Source: Eubacterium sp. (GTDB taxonomy: Bacteria > Bacillota > Clostridia > Lachnospirales > Lachnospiraceae). Taken from it: a DNA stretch of 64,000 nucleotides. Made by a program: the position numbers and the translations under genes. The stretch lies in NCBI GenBank assembly GCA_017480495.1, contig JAFVAQ010000036.1:62001-126000 (forward strand), written 5' to 3'. Shown here one piece after another: positions 1 through 9,100 of this stretch. The notes below the pieces were generated by a model. That model was not told the DNA's origin. It ran no database searches and saw only the letters and a list, made by a program, of their open reading frames with translations. Numbering within the stretch: position 1 is the stretch's first letter; each line of letters opens with the position of its first letter.

Positions 1-949
1 ATATCTGATGAACCTTCTTGGACTTATCATCTGTATTGTCAGCGGTCTCCATAGCTCTTACCATGGCATGACCATTCATATATTCATTGAATTTGTTATA
101 TAGAGCCTCTTCCTTAGCGATTAGCTCTCGGGTATATCCATTACCCTTCTTGAAATCACTGGTTCCCAGAGCAAATTCGCGTTCTACTTCCTTGAGTTCC
201 AGATTAAGCTCCAATGCTTCCTTGATAAATTCATTGAAGAATTTCTTATCTACCTCATCTCCAGCATCTCTCAGAAGTGGTTCCATCTGAGTCCTAATCT
301 TCTCGACTACGACTTCATAGGCCCCCTTCTTCTCCATTAGCTTACGGAATTTCTCCTCCATCTCATCGAAGCTCATATCTCCATTAATACCAGCCAGACT
401 GAGAGTACGTGACATAGTACGTGTATACTTATCCTTAACTGCCTGCTCCTCACGCATAAGTCTGTTAGGATCATGCTCAGCCATATCCTGGAATTCCTCA
501 TTGAGCAGGATATCCTCAACCATATCCTCTGTAACGAATCTAAATTCGTTAGTTCCAAATATCTTCTTAACAGCCACATCAAGCTGAGCCTGATGAACTA
601 TCTCGCGATCCTTGTCAATTACCCTGTCACGTTCAGCCTTAATGCGGTTATTCTCAAATATAATTCCAGCAAATAGAGCCATCTTCACGATACTCTCTAT
701 TTTCTTCTTCCTCTCGTCGTCCTCAGCCTGATTTATCTGGTCCTCGTACTCGAGCTTCACACCCTTAACGTAGTTAAGCTGCTGAGTGGCATTTCCTATC
801 TCATTCTTAAGACGAGTTATCTCCTCTGGATTAGTCTCCTTATCAAGCCTATACTGGAGCTCATAGATGCGATCATTAACCTGGTTAATGGAGCTATCTA
901 TCATCTCTAGAGCACTCTTCTTCTCTTCCTTCTCTTTGTTATCACCCAT
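1..949 (-). CDS. Charged coiled-coil protein, 3' end outside window
   Basis: An open frame runs from ATG at 947-949 to the left edge without a stop, so at least 316 residues are present and the C terminus is missing. The start is supported by GGGAGGAAG seven bases upstream. The protein begins MGDNKEKEEKK, has no signal peptide or membrane segment, and is rich in Glu, Lys and Arg. Heptad-like stretches at about residues 12-90 (QVNDRIYELQYRLDKE, then a second helix) suggest coiled coil. I do not recognise a family. It follows the 605-residue protein at 1113-2930 in the same direction after 163 bases and is similarly charged, so it may belong to the same transcription unit. By position and character it could be a substrate or cytoplasmic accessory of the neighbouring secretion system; that is inference only. 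Confidence 0.75.
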   Translation of the reverse strand, partial: MGDNKEKEEKKSALEMIDSSINQVNDRIYELQYRLDKETNPEEITRLKNEIGNATQQLNYVKGVKLEYEDQINQAEDDERKKKIESIVKMALFAGIIFENNRIKAERDRVIDKDREIVHQAQLDVAVKKIFGTNEFRFVTEDMVEDILLNEEFQDMAEHDPNRLMREEQAVKDKYTRTMSRTLSLAGINGDMSFDEMEEKFRKLMEKKGAYEVVVEKIRTQMEPLLRDAGDEVDKKFFNEFIKEALELNLELKEVEREFALGTSDFKKGNGYTRELIAKEEALYNKFNEYMNGHAMVRAMETADNTDDKSKKVHQI

Positions 950-1069
950 AGTGACTTCCTCCCACAATATAACTCTAAATCACTTCCAAGCCTCACTGAA
1001 TACAACTATAGCTGCTATATTTTCGTCTCTATTACTAAGTGGAGACACTACAAGACGGAGAAAGTGCTT

Positions 1070-1094
1070 AGTGCCATTTCTGTAAAATGGCACT
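1070..1094 (-). terminator. Perfect 10-bp hairpin after the 605-residue gene
   Basis: Bases 1070-1079 pair perfectly with 1085-1094 around a 5-base loop. The hairpin lies 18 bases past the TAA of the gene at 1113-2930 on the minus strand. The minus strand after it reads AAGCACTTTC, which is a poor U tract, so this may be a weak terminator or an RNA-processing or stability element rather than a strong stop. The gene at 1-949 could then receive read-through. Confidence 0.45.
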
Positions 1095-1112
1095 AATTTG
1101 CTCACTCTCTCC

Positions 1113-2930
1113 TTACATTCCAGGGGCCTTCTTGCCTGCATTTGGATCCTTCTTCTTAAGTTCTGCATTTGGATCCTTCTTCTTGATGACAGGCGCCTTC
1201 TTCTTCTTACCTGCCATCTTCTGAATTTCAGCCTTGTAAGCCTTATCTATATCCTCATTAGTTACAGCCTTGCTAGGATCTATCAAGCCATTTATAACGA
1301 TATCCTTGGTAACATTTGTAGACTTAATTTTAGCAATCTCACTCATTTTAGGCTCTGTTGACTTATCCAGTCTCTTCATTGCCATACTTAATGTCTCGCC
1401 TGGCTTAAGCTTTAGATCCCCAGCCTTCTTCAGCTGATCCATCCTATTCTGGTAATATAATGTATTCGCAACATTATCCTGAAGCATTTCCTCATCATTA
1501 CCAACTGACGCTGCCATACTCTCTCTTGCCTCAGAGCATTTTGACACTTCCTCTTCGCACTTGGCTTTCATTTCCTCAGCCTTCTTATCTAGCTGGTTCT
1601 GGAACATTTCCTGGCGCATATTCTGAACATCAGTCATTATCTTATCAGCTAATTTGGTTCTGTATTGATCCTCTTTATCATCATAGTCGTCTTCTCCGAC
1701 CTTCTTGCCTGTCTTCTCGTCTACCTTGGCATTCTCGAAGCGCTTCTCTCTCTGCTCCATCTTATGCTCTTTGTATTCCTTCGACGCTCTATAAGCCTTG
1801 AGAGACAGTCTATCATATATTTCCATTTCCTCAGCTGTAAGATTAGTTCTGCCGCGAATCTGTTCCATAAATGTATCTAGTTCCTCAAGAGATTTCATCA
1901 TTTTCTTGAATTGAGGGGACTTCTTAACACTTGTGTTCGCTTTCTTGCACATGTATTTAAGCTTCTTAACATCCTTAAACTGAGTTTCGGTTAAGTCATT
2001 CTTGATTTCCGAATCCTGATAACCTCTATCAGGCGAGCTTCTGTCCTTTAATACATCCTCAACTGTTTTGATTTGCTTAATCTTTCTACCATTCATTTCA
2101 GGTAGATTCTTCTTGCCCTCACGTATTTCCTTCTGCTCAGCCTCGAACTTAGCTCTCTCCGCGTCCAGAGCCTCCTTCTCTTTCCTGAGCCTCTCCTTCT
2201 CGGCCTCGAAATTCGCTATGGTTTTCTCCAGATCCTGTGGATCTATCAGATTCTCCAGGTCATCCTCATTCTCATCTCCGTCTCCAGCATTAGAGGATGG
2301 GTTATTATTGGCCTCATAGCTGAAATCACCATCATTCTTGGCTCTCTCTTCATTGATATTGAGATTTTCTAAATCATCCTCAATATCTCCCCCCTGAGGA
2401 TTATTATTAGCTTCTTTCTCCGGTTTCGGCTCATTCTCTGGCTTCGCCTCGTTCTCAGCCTTTGCTTCAGCCTCTGGCTGCTTCATTCCAACCTTAATCA
2501 TAGCATCATCTACGAATCTACTAGCACCACCGAATGGATCCTGACTTATTTCCTGCATCAGATTCTCACTGTAATTCTCCGGAAACATAGCCTTAAGCTG
2601 TGTATTATAATCAATTATATTTATAGCCTCTCCTAAGTAAGCACCAATCAGGGATTGCTTAGCTAGAAGCTGCTGTGGACTAACACTATAATCTATGGTA
2701 TCTAGTTCATTCCTGGCAGAATTAAGCAGATACTTGAATTTCTCCCCAGGTGTAGGAGGAACGGTAGCATAGTTATAGACATCATTAGCATTCTCATTGG
2801 TAATCCACTCAAATGGATTAACGGCTACATTCGGGTCATTCTGACCCTGACCGCCCTGACCCTGCTGTCCACCCTGGCCATTATCACCAGAAGGAAACAT
2901 GTCCATTTCAAAATCGTTATTATCCTTCAT
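1113..2930 (-). CDS. Large charged coiled-coil protein with basic KKDPNA-repeat tail; possible secretion-system substrate
   Basis: The 605-residue protein starts at ATG with AGAGAGG nine bases upstream. It has no signal peptide or membrane helix. The N terminus has a Gly/Gln-rich stretch (residues 15-31). Residues 50-150 look globular and helical. Residues 150-240 are low-complexity Glu/Lys/Pro/Asn, followed by a strong coiled coil (about 235-280, with LEKTIANFEAEKERLRKEKE). The C terminus is markedly basic, with tandem KKKDPNA units from a 27-bp DNA repeat at 1138-1184. I do not recognise the family. It is the first gene of a unit started by the same SARP-type promoter as the secretion genes (2971-3006). 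VirD4-dependent substrates often carry charged, disordered C-terminal tails, so an effector role is plausible but unproven; a structural or regulatory role is equally possible. Confidence 0.8.
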   Translation of the reverse strand: MKDNNDFEMDMFPSGDNGQGGQQGQGGQGQNDPNVAVNPFEWITNENANDVYNYATVPPTPGEKFKYLLNSARNELDTIDYSVSPQQLLAKQSLIGAYLGEAINIIDYNTQLKAMFPENYSENLMQEISQDPFGGASRFVDDAMIKVGMKQPEAEAKAENEAKPENEPKPEKEANNNPQGGDIEDDLENLNINEERAKNDGDFSYEANNNPSSNAGDGDENEDDLENLIDPQDLEKTIANFEAEKERLRKEKEALDAERAKFEAEQKEIREGKKNLPEMNGRKIKQIKTVEDVLKDRSSPDRGYQDSEIKNDLTETQFKDVKKLKYMCKKANTSVKKSPQFKKMMKSLEELDTFMEQIRGRTNLTAEEMEIYDRLSLKAYRASKEYKEHKMEQREKRFENAKVDEKTGKKVGEDDYDDKEDQYRTKLADKIMTDVQNMRQEMFQNQLDKKAEEMKAKCEEEVSKCSEARESMAASVGNDEEMLQDNVANTLYYQNRMDQLKKAGDLKLKPGETLSMAMKRLDKSTEPKMSEIAKIKSTNVTKDIVINGLIDPSKAVTNEDIDKAYKAEIQKMAGKKKKAPVIKKKDPNAELKKKDPNAGKKAPGM

Positions 2931-2970
2931 AATTATTACCTCTCTCTATATACTGTAAGGTTATATATAC

Positions 2971-3006
2971 AGTATACAGTGTAATGCGCAACAAAAGCGT
3001 AACAAA
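2971..3006 (-). promoter_or_regulatory. SARP-type promoter a: paired TTTGTT repeats plus TATACT
   Basis: On the minus strand TTTGTT (3001-3006) is followed 11 bp later by a second TTTGTT (2990-2995), then 13 bp, then TATACT (2971-2976). The predicted start of transcription is about 34 bases before the ATG at 2930. The same geometry recurs at 11737-11772, 22084-22119 and 26127-26162. SARP-domain regulators are known to bind direct heptamer repeats with 11-bp periodicity close to the -10 box, and two such regulators are encoded in this window. The binding assignment is inference. Confidence 0.75.
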
Positions 3007-3018
3007 TATTATGATGTA

Positions 3019-3043
3019 GGTGTCAAAAGTACCTTTTGACACC
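3019..3043 (-). terminator. 11-bp hairpin ending the SpoIIE-like phosphatase unit
   Basis: GGTGTCAAAAG (3019-3029) pairs perfectly with 3033-3043 around a 3-base loop, just past the stop of the phosphatase gene at 3052 on the minus strand. No long U tract follows, but the next transcription unit's promoter begins only 13 bases beyond, so this probably separates the two units. Confidence 0.6.
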
Positions 3044-3051
3044 ATATGAAT

Positions 3052-4698
3052 TTACAATTTTTTTATATATGTGAAGCTAAGCATGGTTCTATCATCGAAT
3101 TGTGGGACGCCCTCTTCGAAAGCATCCGCTCTCTTAATCATAGCTTCTACCAGTTCCTCATTAGTTGCATCCTTATGAGCATTAAGAGTTTCAAGTATAT
3201 TGTCTAAGCCGAAGCGTTCGCCACTAGCAGACTTAGCTTCATTTAGACCGTCTGTATATAGGAATATTCTGTCTCCAGGATTAATATCGAATTCATAATC
3301 CTTGAATCTGGCACCAGGAATAAATCCAATAGGTGGACCGTGACGGGAGGTCTTATCTACGAAGTAATCCTCTCCACCCTTCATAATTGCCGGATAATCA
3401 TGACCTGCATTACATACATTTACATGTCCTGTGCTTAGGTCGATTATTGCCATCCATACTGTTACGAACATTCCCTCGCTATTCTTCTCAGCAATCACGT
3501 CATCTACATATTTAATGATTTCGGCTGCATTTCCACCCATCTTGGCACGGGCTCTGATAAGTGTCATGGATATAGCCATGAAGAATGCAGCTCCTGCACC
3601 CTTATCAGATACATCTGCTATTAGAATCACCAGATGATTATCATCTAGCATATAGTAATCATAGAAGTCTCCGCCAACCTCTCTGGCAGGATTCATGCTG
3701 GCATAGACATCGAAGCAGTCCTTGTCAGCCAGGAACTCTTCTCTCTTAGGAAGCATTCCCTTCTGGATATTAGCAGCAAGCTCGAGCTCTACATCCAGAC
3801 GCTCCTTCTCACTGGTGAACCTCGTAATATCCTCTATATTCTTAACTGTGTCTGACTCCATCTTATCAATGGATACAGCCAGCGCTCTTACTTCCTTAAC
3901 AGGAGAAGCAATCTCACTTAGAAGAGACTCCTCCGGAAGTGTATTCTCCTCTGCAAATCTATCTGTCTCTGTAGCTATAACCTTAACAGGATTAATCAGC
4001 CTCTTACGTAGTACCCTGCCTACTATAAGCAAACTAATAATAAGTAATACTATTGCGAGACCAGATACGCCCTGAATGAAGCTCCTTCTGGCATCAACCA
4101 GATCCTGCAGCTCTCTCTGTACACACATAATAGCTGTAACATTACCATTACTATCCTTGATAGGTACAAGTGCTGTGATATGAGGATTGGCCCCATTCAG
4201 ATTGAACTCTCTTAGAACTATCTCGTGATCCGAGCCCTTCTCTATAATATTTTTATATGCCTCGGCATAATCATTTGAGTTGATATCCTCAACATGTCCC
4301 AGCTCCCACTCTGTGAAGGGACTATTATCATTCAGACAATTAAATATGGAAGTATATGACTGATAGTCATCAGATGGTTTAATAACATAGATAACAGACA
4401 TACCCATATTGTTGCAGAAACTTGTAAGTCTCTGCTTCGTAGTAGCATATGACTCGAACTTACTGCCAACCTCTTCCTCAGTTGAAGCCAGATAATCATC
4501 TATGCTGTCTCCGTCTACAACCTCTGCGGAAAAGCGTGCTATACGATAAACAGAATCGTTATATTCATTTGTAAATGATTGGGTAAATGCATAGGAGCCA
4601 ATAAGTATTACTATTACAGCAAATAAAACTGTAAGGGCTATAACAATGCCATTTACGAAGGTATATAGACTAAACCCTTTCTTACTCTTATTATCCAA
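3052..4698 (-). CDS. Membrane-bound SpoIIE/RsbU-type PP2C serine phosphatase
   Basis: The 548-residue protein probably dephosphorylates a STAS anti-anti-sigma protein. One membrane helix at about 13-37 and another at 211-231 enclose an extracellular sensor (38-210) with Cache-like character. HAMP and coiled-coil segments lead to a C-terminal PP2C domain (about 330-548) with the metal-binding signatures GGDFYD (342-347), ADVSDKG (361-367), YTDG (481-484) and FDDRT (534-538). The start is TTG, five bases after GGAGG. It is the last gene of the giant-protein unit, 15 bases after an RsbW-like kinase gene. Kinase, phosphatase and the STAS protein at 11789 make a complete partner-switch set. What the extracellular domain senses is unknown. 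Confidence 0.9.
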   Translation of the reverse strand: MDNKSKKGFSLYTFVNGIVIALTVLFAVIVILIGSYAFTQSFTNEYNDSVYRIARFSAEVVDGDSIDDYLASTEEEVGSKFESYATTKQRLTSFCNNMGMSVIYVIKPSDDYQSYTSIFNCLNDNSPFTEWELGHVEDINSNDYAEAYKNIIEKGSDHEIVLREFNLNGANPHITALVPIKDSNGNVTAIMCVQRELQDLVDARRSFIQGVSGLAIVLLIISLLIVGRVLRKRLINPVKVIATETDRFAEENTLPEESLLSEIASPVKEVRALAVSIDKMESDTVKNIEDITRFTSEKERLDVELELAANIQKGMLPKREEFLADKDCFDVYASMNPAREVGGDFYDYYMLDDNHLVILIADVSDKGAGAAFFMAISMTLIRARAKMGGNAAEIIKYVDDVIAEKNSEGMFVTVWMAIIDLSTGHVNVCNAGHDYPAIMKGGEDYFVDKTSRHGPPIGFIPGARFKDYEFDINPGDRIFLYTDGLNEAKSASGERFGLDNILETLNAHKDATNEELVEAMIKRADAFEEGVPQFDDRTMLSFTYIKKL

Positions 4699-4713
4699 TT
4701 AATCCTCCAGGTT

Positions 4714-5157
4714 CTATGCAAGATTCTTCTTGATTGTCAGTACATTCTTACCATCTCTATACTCATAATCTACTGAGTCCATGGTACTCTTAACCAGGTG
4801 TATTCCAAAACCACCCTCTTGCTCCATAAACATAGCACCAGAGGTATCTGCGTCTTCCTTAGCAAGTGGATCAAATGGCTTGCCTGAATCCAGGAACTGA
4901 ATAGTTACAGAAAGCGGATTTTCTGTTACATCACATCTAATCTCAGCCTTACCTACTTCAGGACTATAGGCATAGGAAATAATATTAACAAATATCTCCT
5001 CTACTGCCAGTCTAATCTGAAACATAGGCTTCTTCTCGCAGCCATATTCCTCCAGCTTGTCACTAATAAAATCCTGTACTGGATCCATAGCATCGTCTAC
5101 GGCATCAATGATAATTGATTTTCCATCTTCGCTTATCTTATATTCTAAATCACCCAT
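4714..5157 (-). CDS. RsbW/SpoIIAB-type anti-sigma serine kinase (GHKL ATPase)
   Basis: This 147-residue protein matches the size of RsbW-family kinases, which phosphorylate STAS antagonists and bind sigma factors or other partners. The N box reads VEEIFVNIISYAY, and the ATP-lid region has the DSGKPFDP and GGFGIHLVKS motifs. The ATG at 5155-5157 is chosen because GAGGGGG lies seven bases upstream; a TTG six codons earlier has no such site. The gene sits 40 bases after the unknown 289-residue gene and 15 bases before the phosphatase gene, so the three are probably co-transcribed with the giant secreted protein. No sigma factor is encoded in the window, so its final target is unknown. It closely resembles the kinase domain fused to the phosphatase at 43311-45395. 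Confidence 0.88.
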   Translation of the reverse strand: MGDLEYKISEDGKSIIIDAVDDAMDPVQDFISDKLEEYGCEKKPMFQIRLAVEEIFVNIISYAYSPEVGKAEIRCDVTENPLSVTIQFLDSGKPFDPLAKEDADTSGAMFMEQEGGFGIHLVKSTMDSVDYEYRDGKNVLTIKKNLA

Positions 5158-5197
5158 TTTTGACCCCCTCGTCAATTAAGTATTTGTAAACTAATTA

Positions 5198-6067
5198 TTA
5201 ATCTACTGACCAGTCGATATCGCCCATCTCTTCAGCTGTAATCTCATCTTCATCTTCTTCATCTATATCTGTCTTAGACTTCTTCTTAGATGGCTTCTCA
5301 GGCTCGATGTATTCCTCGCCATTTAGCTCAGCCTCAAGCTTACGCCTCTCTCGTTCAAGCTTCTCCAGCTTACGACGAGCTCTCTTCTCCTTACGACTTA
5401 GTCCCTCTTCCTCTGGATGCTCTTCCTGCTTCTCAGGAGTATCCATAGCGAAGAAGTCGGTTGCAGTATCCACTTCCTCTTCAGGTTCACCGTCTCTACT
5501 CTTCTTCTTACGCTTAAATAGTTTGAAGCTCTTAATAGCTGCAATCTTCTCTTCCTTCGGCTTATTGCGGAATTCATCAATACGTGTAGTGAGATCCTTT
5601 TTATCAATAATTCGAGTCAGGCTGTCACTAGTTGCTTTATCGAATTTAAGCACAGCAAGTCTTACGGCCACACGGGCGGTAAGACTTCTAGGTGTAAAAA
5701 CTGACAATGTCAGCTCTTTATCTTCATTTTCATAGAATGCTATAACTACAGGGTAGAATACGTAGGTCTTAATCAGACAGCTGGCAGCATCTGGATTGCA
5801 ATGAAGGTTGATTCCTCGACCTATAGTAGACATCGCCGTTTTAGCTCTGTAGACTGCCTTCGTATTATTCTCTGAGTCTGTATTATATTTGAAGTGCTTA
5901 GTTGTGAGTCCCCATAATCTGAGGTTCTGGCTTCCATCGGGAACTCCCCAGAGTGGGAATCTAAGCTCGGAGGTCGTCGTGAAGTGACCATCCTTATCAA
6001 TCACTATGCGGTTTAGAAGCACATCACGTGCTTCTAACATCATAGGGTCTTTTTTCTTCTTAGACAA
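5198..6067 (-). CDS. Protein of unknown function with charged C-terminal tail
   Basis: This 289-residue protein is not recognised. Residues 1-175 look like a compact mixed fold (FTTTSELRFPLWGVPDG, and later hydrophobic strands such as TYVFYPVVIAFY). Residues 175-289 are very rich in Lys and Glu, including a predicted coiled coil near RKEKRARRKLEKLERERRK, and end in an acidic tail. No signal peptide or membrane segment is visible. The start is TTG, with AAGGAG nine bases upstream; an ATG eight codons later lacks this site. It lies between the giant secreted protein and the kinase/phosphatase pair, so it is probably regulated with them. It could be a cytoplasmic adaptor, or a substrate with a charged tail. 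Confidence 0.7.
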   Translation of the reverse strand: MSKKKKDPMMLEARDVLLNRIVIDKDGHFTTTSELRFPLWGVPDGSQNLRLWGLTTKHFKYNTDSENNTKAVYRAKTAMSTIGRGINLHCNPDAASCLIKTYVFYPVVIAFYENEDKELTLSVFTPRSLTARVAVRLAVLKFDKATSDSLTRIIDKKDLTTRIDEFRNKPKEEKIAAIKSFKLFKRKKKSRDGEPEEEVDTATDFFAMDTPEKQEEHPEEEGLSRKEKRARRKLEKLERERRKLEAELNGEEYIEPEKPSKKKSKTDIDEEDEDEITAEEMGDIDWSVD

Positions 6068-6119
6068 CTTCTTTGTCTCCTTATTTGTGATTTTCTCTAT
6101 CTAAATCATCTTCGAACTC

Positions 6120-9100
6120 TTATTCGCCTTCATCAGTAGAAGAATCAACTGTCAGATTGATAGTGTACTTCATATCTTCTGCTTCAGTTGGAATGATTTC
6201 GATTCTATATAACTTCGGACTACCCGAATCATTAACAGGTGTTGTAAAGTTAAAACTACCATTAGCTGTATCACTTGTTACTGTTTCATTTGTGACTTCT
6301 GTTGATTCACTACCAACCAGCGCGTATGCTCTGACACTAAAGCCTGCAGTAGATCCCGTAACAGCCATAACGCCAGATATTACATCATTACTCTTACCAT
6401 TAACAGTTGCTACTTTATCCGTAAATGTAATTGGGCCTACATCTGTCATACTTGCACTACATGTTACATCAAGAGGAGCCTTCTTTTCGTCACTCTTAAC
6501 TGTCAGATTGATAGTATACTTCAAATCTTCTCCTTCAGTTGGAATGATTTCAATCTTGTATATCTTCAGTTCTCCTGAATCATTAACAGGTGTTGTGAAG
6601 CTGAAACCACTCTTGGCTGTATCATACGCGACCGTATCATTTGTAACTTCTACCGGTGCGGAACCTACCATCTCGTATGCTCTAACCTTGAAGCCTGCGG
6701 TGGAGCCCATAACCGCCATAACACCAGTTATAACGTCGTTACTCTTACCAACAACTATTGCTTCACTATCCTCAAATGTAAGTGCTCCAACATCTGTCAT
6801 GCTTGCACTACACGTTACATTCAGATCAACCAGTCTGATAATACCACCATTCTCGATGCCCTTGAAGGTCTGATCAATATTACGCTCGAAGTGTGCATCC
6901 CGGTCAAATCCAACTTCCATATATAGCTTGGATATTGACCAGCTGGCATTCAGACTAGCAAGCACCTGAGCACTTAGTGAGTTAGTATCCTTAACCTGAT
7001 CATCTGATAATTCGGTTACATCAACTTCCTCAACCTTGGTCTCCTCTGCCTCTGGAGTTGATTCATCGGCTGCATCCTCAATTGCATTATATGGAAGAAT
7101 CTTAACCGATAGAATCTGTAGCTTCTTATTAAGCTCTGGCAGGAATACCTTCACTGTCTGATCATAGCCTGTAAAGAACTGTCTCTTATCAATAGCCTCC
7201 TCCTGCTCATCTGTAGTTAGTTCATCATTTATTGTTGTTTCTCCAGCCTGCTTATTTAGTTCTGGCTGAATATATCTGGTAATATCTACGAACTTCTTGG
7301 TCTTAATCCCATCACTATCTGTACGATATGTAAATACCATGCTTACTGCTGAATCTGTACCGCTCTCTGCATTCTTCATAGCATCGGATGTCGTAAATGT
7401 TACTGAAACTGGTGCAACTGCACCCTCACCATTCAGTTCATGTGAAGTAGCTTTATGTGGTGTAAGTCTGTCGCTAAGTGCATACGTCTCAGCAAATGCT
7501 GTATAGCTTCTCTTAGTTCTCTTAAGAGTCTTCTTAGCTCCTGTAGATGTATCCAGTTCTCTATCCTCAGCCTTAACTGAATATACCTCAGCTGCTGCTG
7601 CATCTATATTACCCTTGAGCTCACCGTAGCCTGCTATTGTGTAGCCTGTAATCTCCTTAACATATGGAACCTCAAATTTGAGCTCTGCGAAGAGTCCCTC
7701 GCTTATCTCCTGATATCCCTGATCAGTCAGATATACATATGGGGACTGATATTCCTGCTTACCATCATCTATAGTAGATGTATAAGTGAATGAAACTGCA
7801 ACATCTCTAGCCTCCTGAACCAGTGCCTGTTCAGGTGTTCCAGGTCCAAATAGAACTGCAAGTCTCTCTTCAGTAATATCTATCAGAGATTCATCTACTG
7901 CATAATCAGCTGAAGCACCTCTGACTCCACTCTGCTCTCCAAAGTAATATGGATATGTTCCTACTACTGTGTTACCTCTCATATGCTGTACTATAGCTTT
8001 ATCAAATACAACATTTGAATTAACGCATCTCGCTACCAGCTCTGATGGAAGTACCATGTTATTAGTAGGAAGCCCCTTATAGTAGTATACATTTCTTCCA
8101 AGTCCATCAGTTATACCTGCCAGATTATTCTGTGACTGAGTCATATACTGTGAATATGGAATGAAGTACTTGAATCTAAGCAGGTCTACCTGAGCGCCTG
8201 TATCATTCTTGGATCCAAGTGTAGGATATATGTATACGTTAACCTTGTCGTCGTTATTCTCTGGGAGTCTTGAAACCGGTGTAGCCCATGTCTCAGACTT
8301 CCACTCTATTTTATTTGTAAATGTAATAGGTTCAATTGGTGTAGCCATTCCAACAGGCAGATCAGTACCAACTGTCTTATCTCCATCCTGTGTACACAGC
8401 TTCTTAACTGTCATATTCCTATACAGCTCATCATTAGCATTCTTCTGGATAGCTCCATCCTCGATTACCTGAGATAAGCTTATCTTACCCATATCCCATC
8501 TACATGCTTTGTCAGTTACATTCATAACAGTAAATTCTATACTGTTGATTGAACCCAGGTCTGCAATGGCAGGCAGAATAAATCTGTCAGTGTGATATGG
8601 TCTCATCATATACTTAGGATTAGTTCTATATCCCGAACCATCTGCGGATACCACTTCATCATCCGGGTTCGTCGCCCCCTCAACCGTAGTTGCCGAGATG
8701 CCCTGATATTGTGCCATAAGCTGTGCTACATCGCACTCTATATCCTTGACGATTCCATCTGAGGCTCGAGTATAGTAAATCTTAGCCTTGATATTACCTG
8801 TGAAGTATCCGAAGTCACCATCCCATGGAAGATACGGAATCTCGCACAGAATCTTAACTCGGCTCTCTTTATAGGATCTCTCGAATTCCTTAGCTATTTC
8901 CTCTTGAGTTCTGGCCTGACGGCTTCTAAGCGATGATGTCTCACCCTCATCATGATAATCTATCTCTATCCAACCAATATCGTTGAATACATATGATAAG
9001 TAGCTTCCGCCATTAGTACTCTCTGATACTGTAATACTCTTAATATTCAGCTTATCATATGGATCAGCATCGGATGCTACATCCTCTGGGATAATTCTAA

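Noticed and set aside
1138-1184. Short 27-bp direct repeats as a CRISPR array or mobile element
   Set aside because: There are only two copies and they encode in-frame KKDPNA units of the 605-residue protein, so they are a coding repeat.
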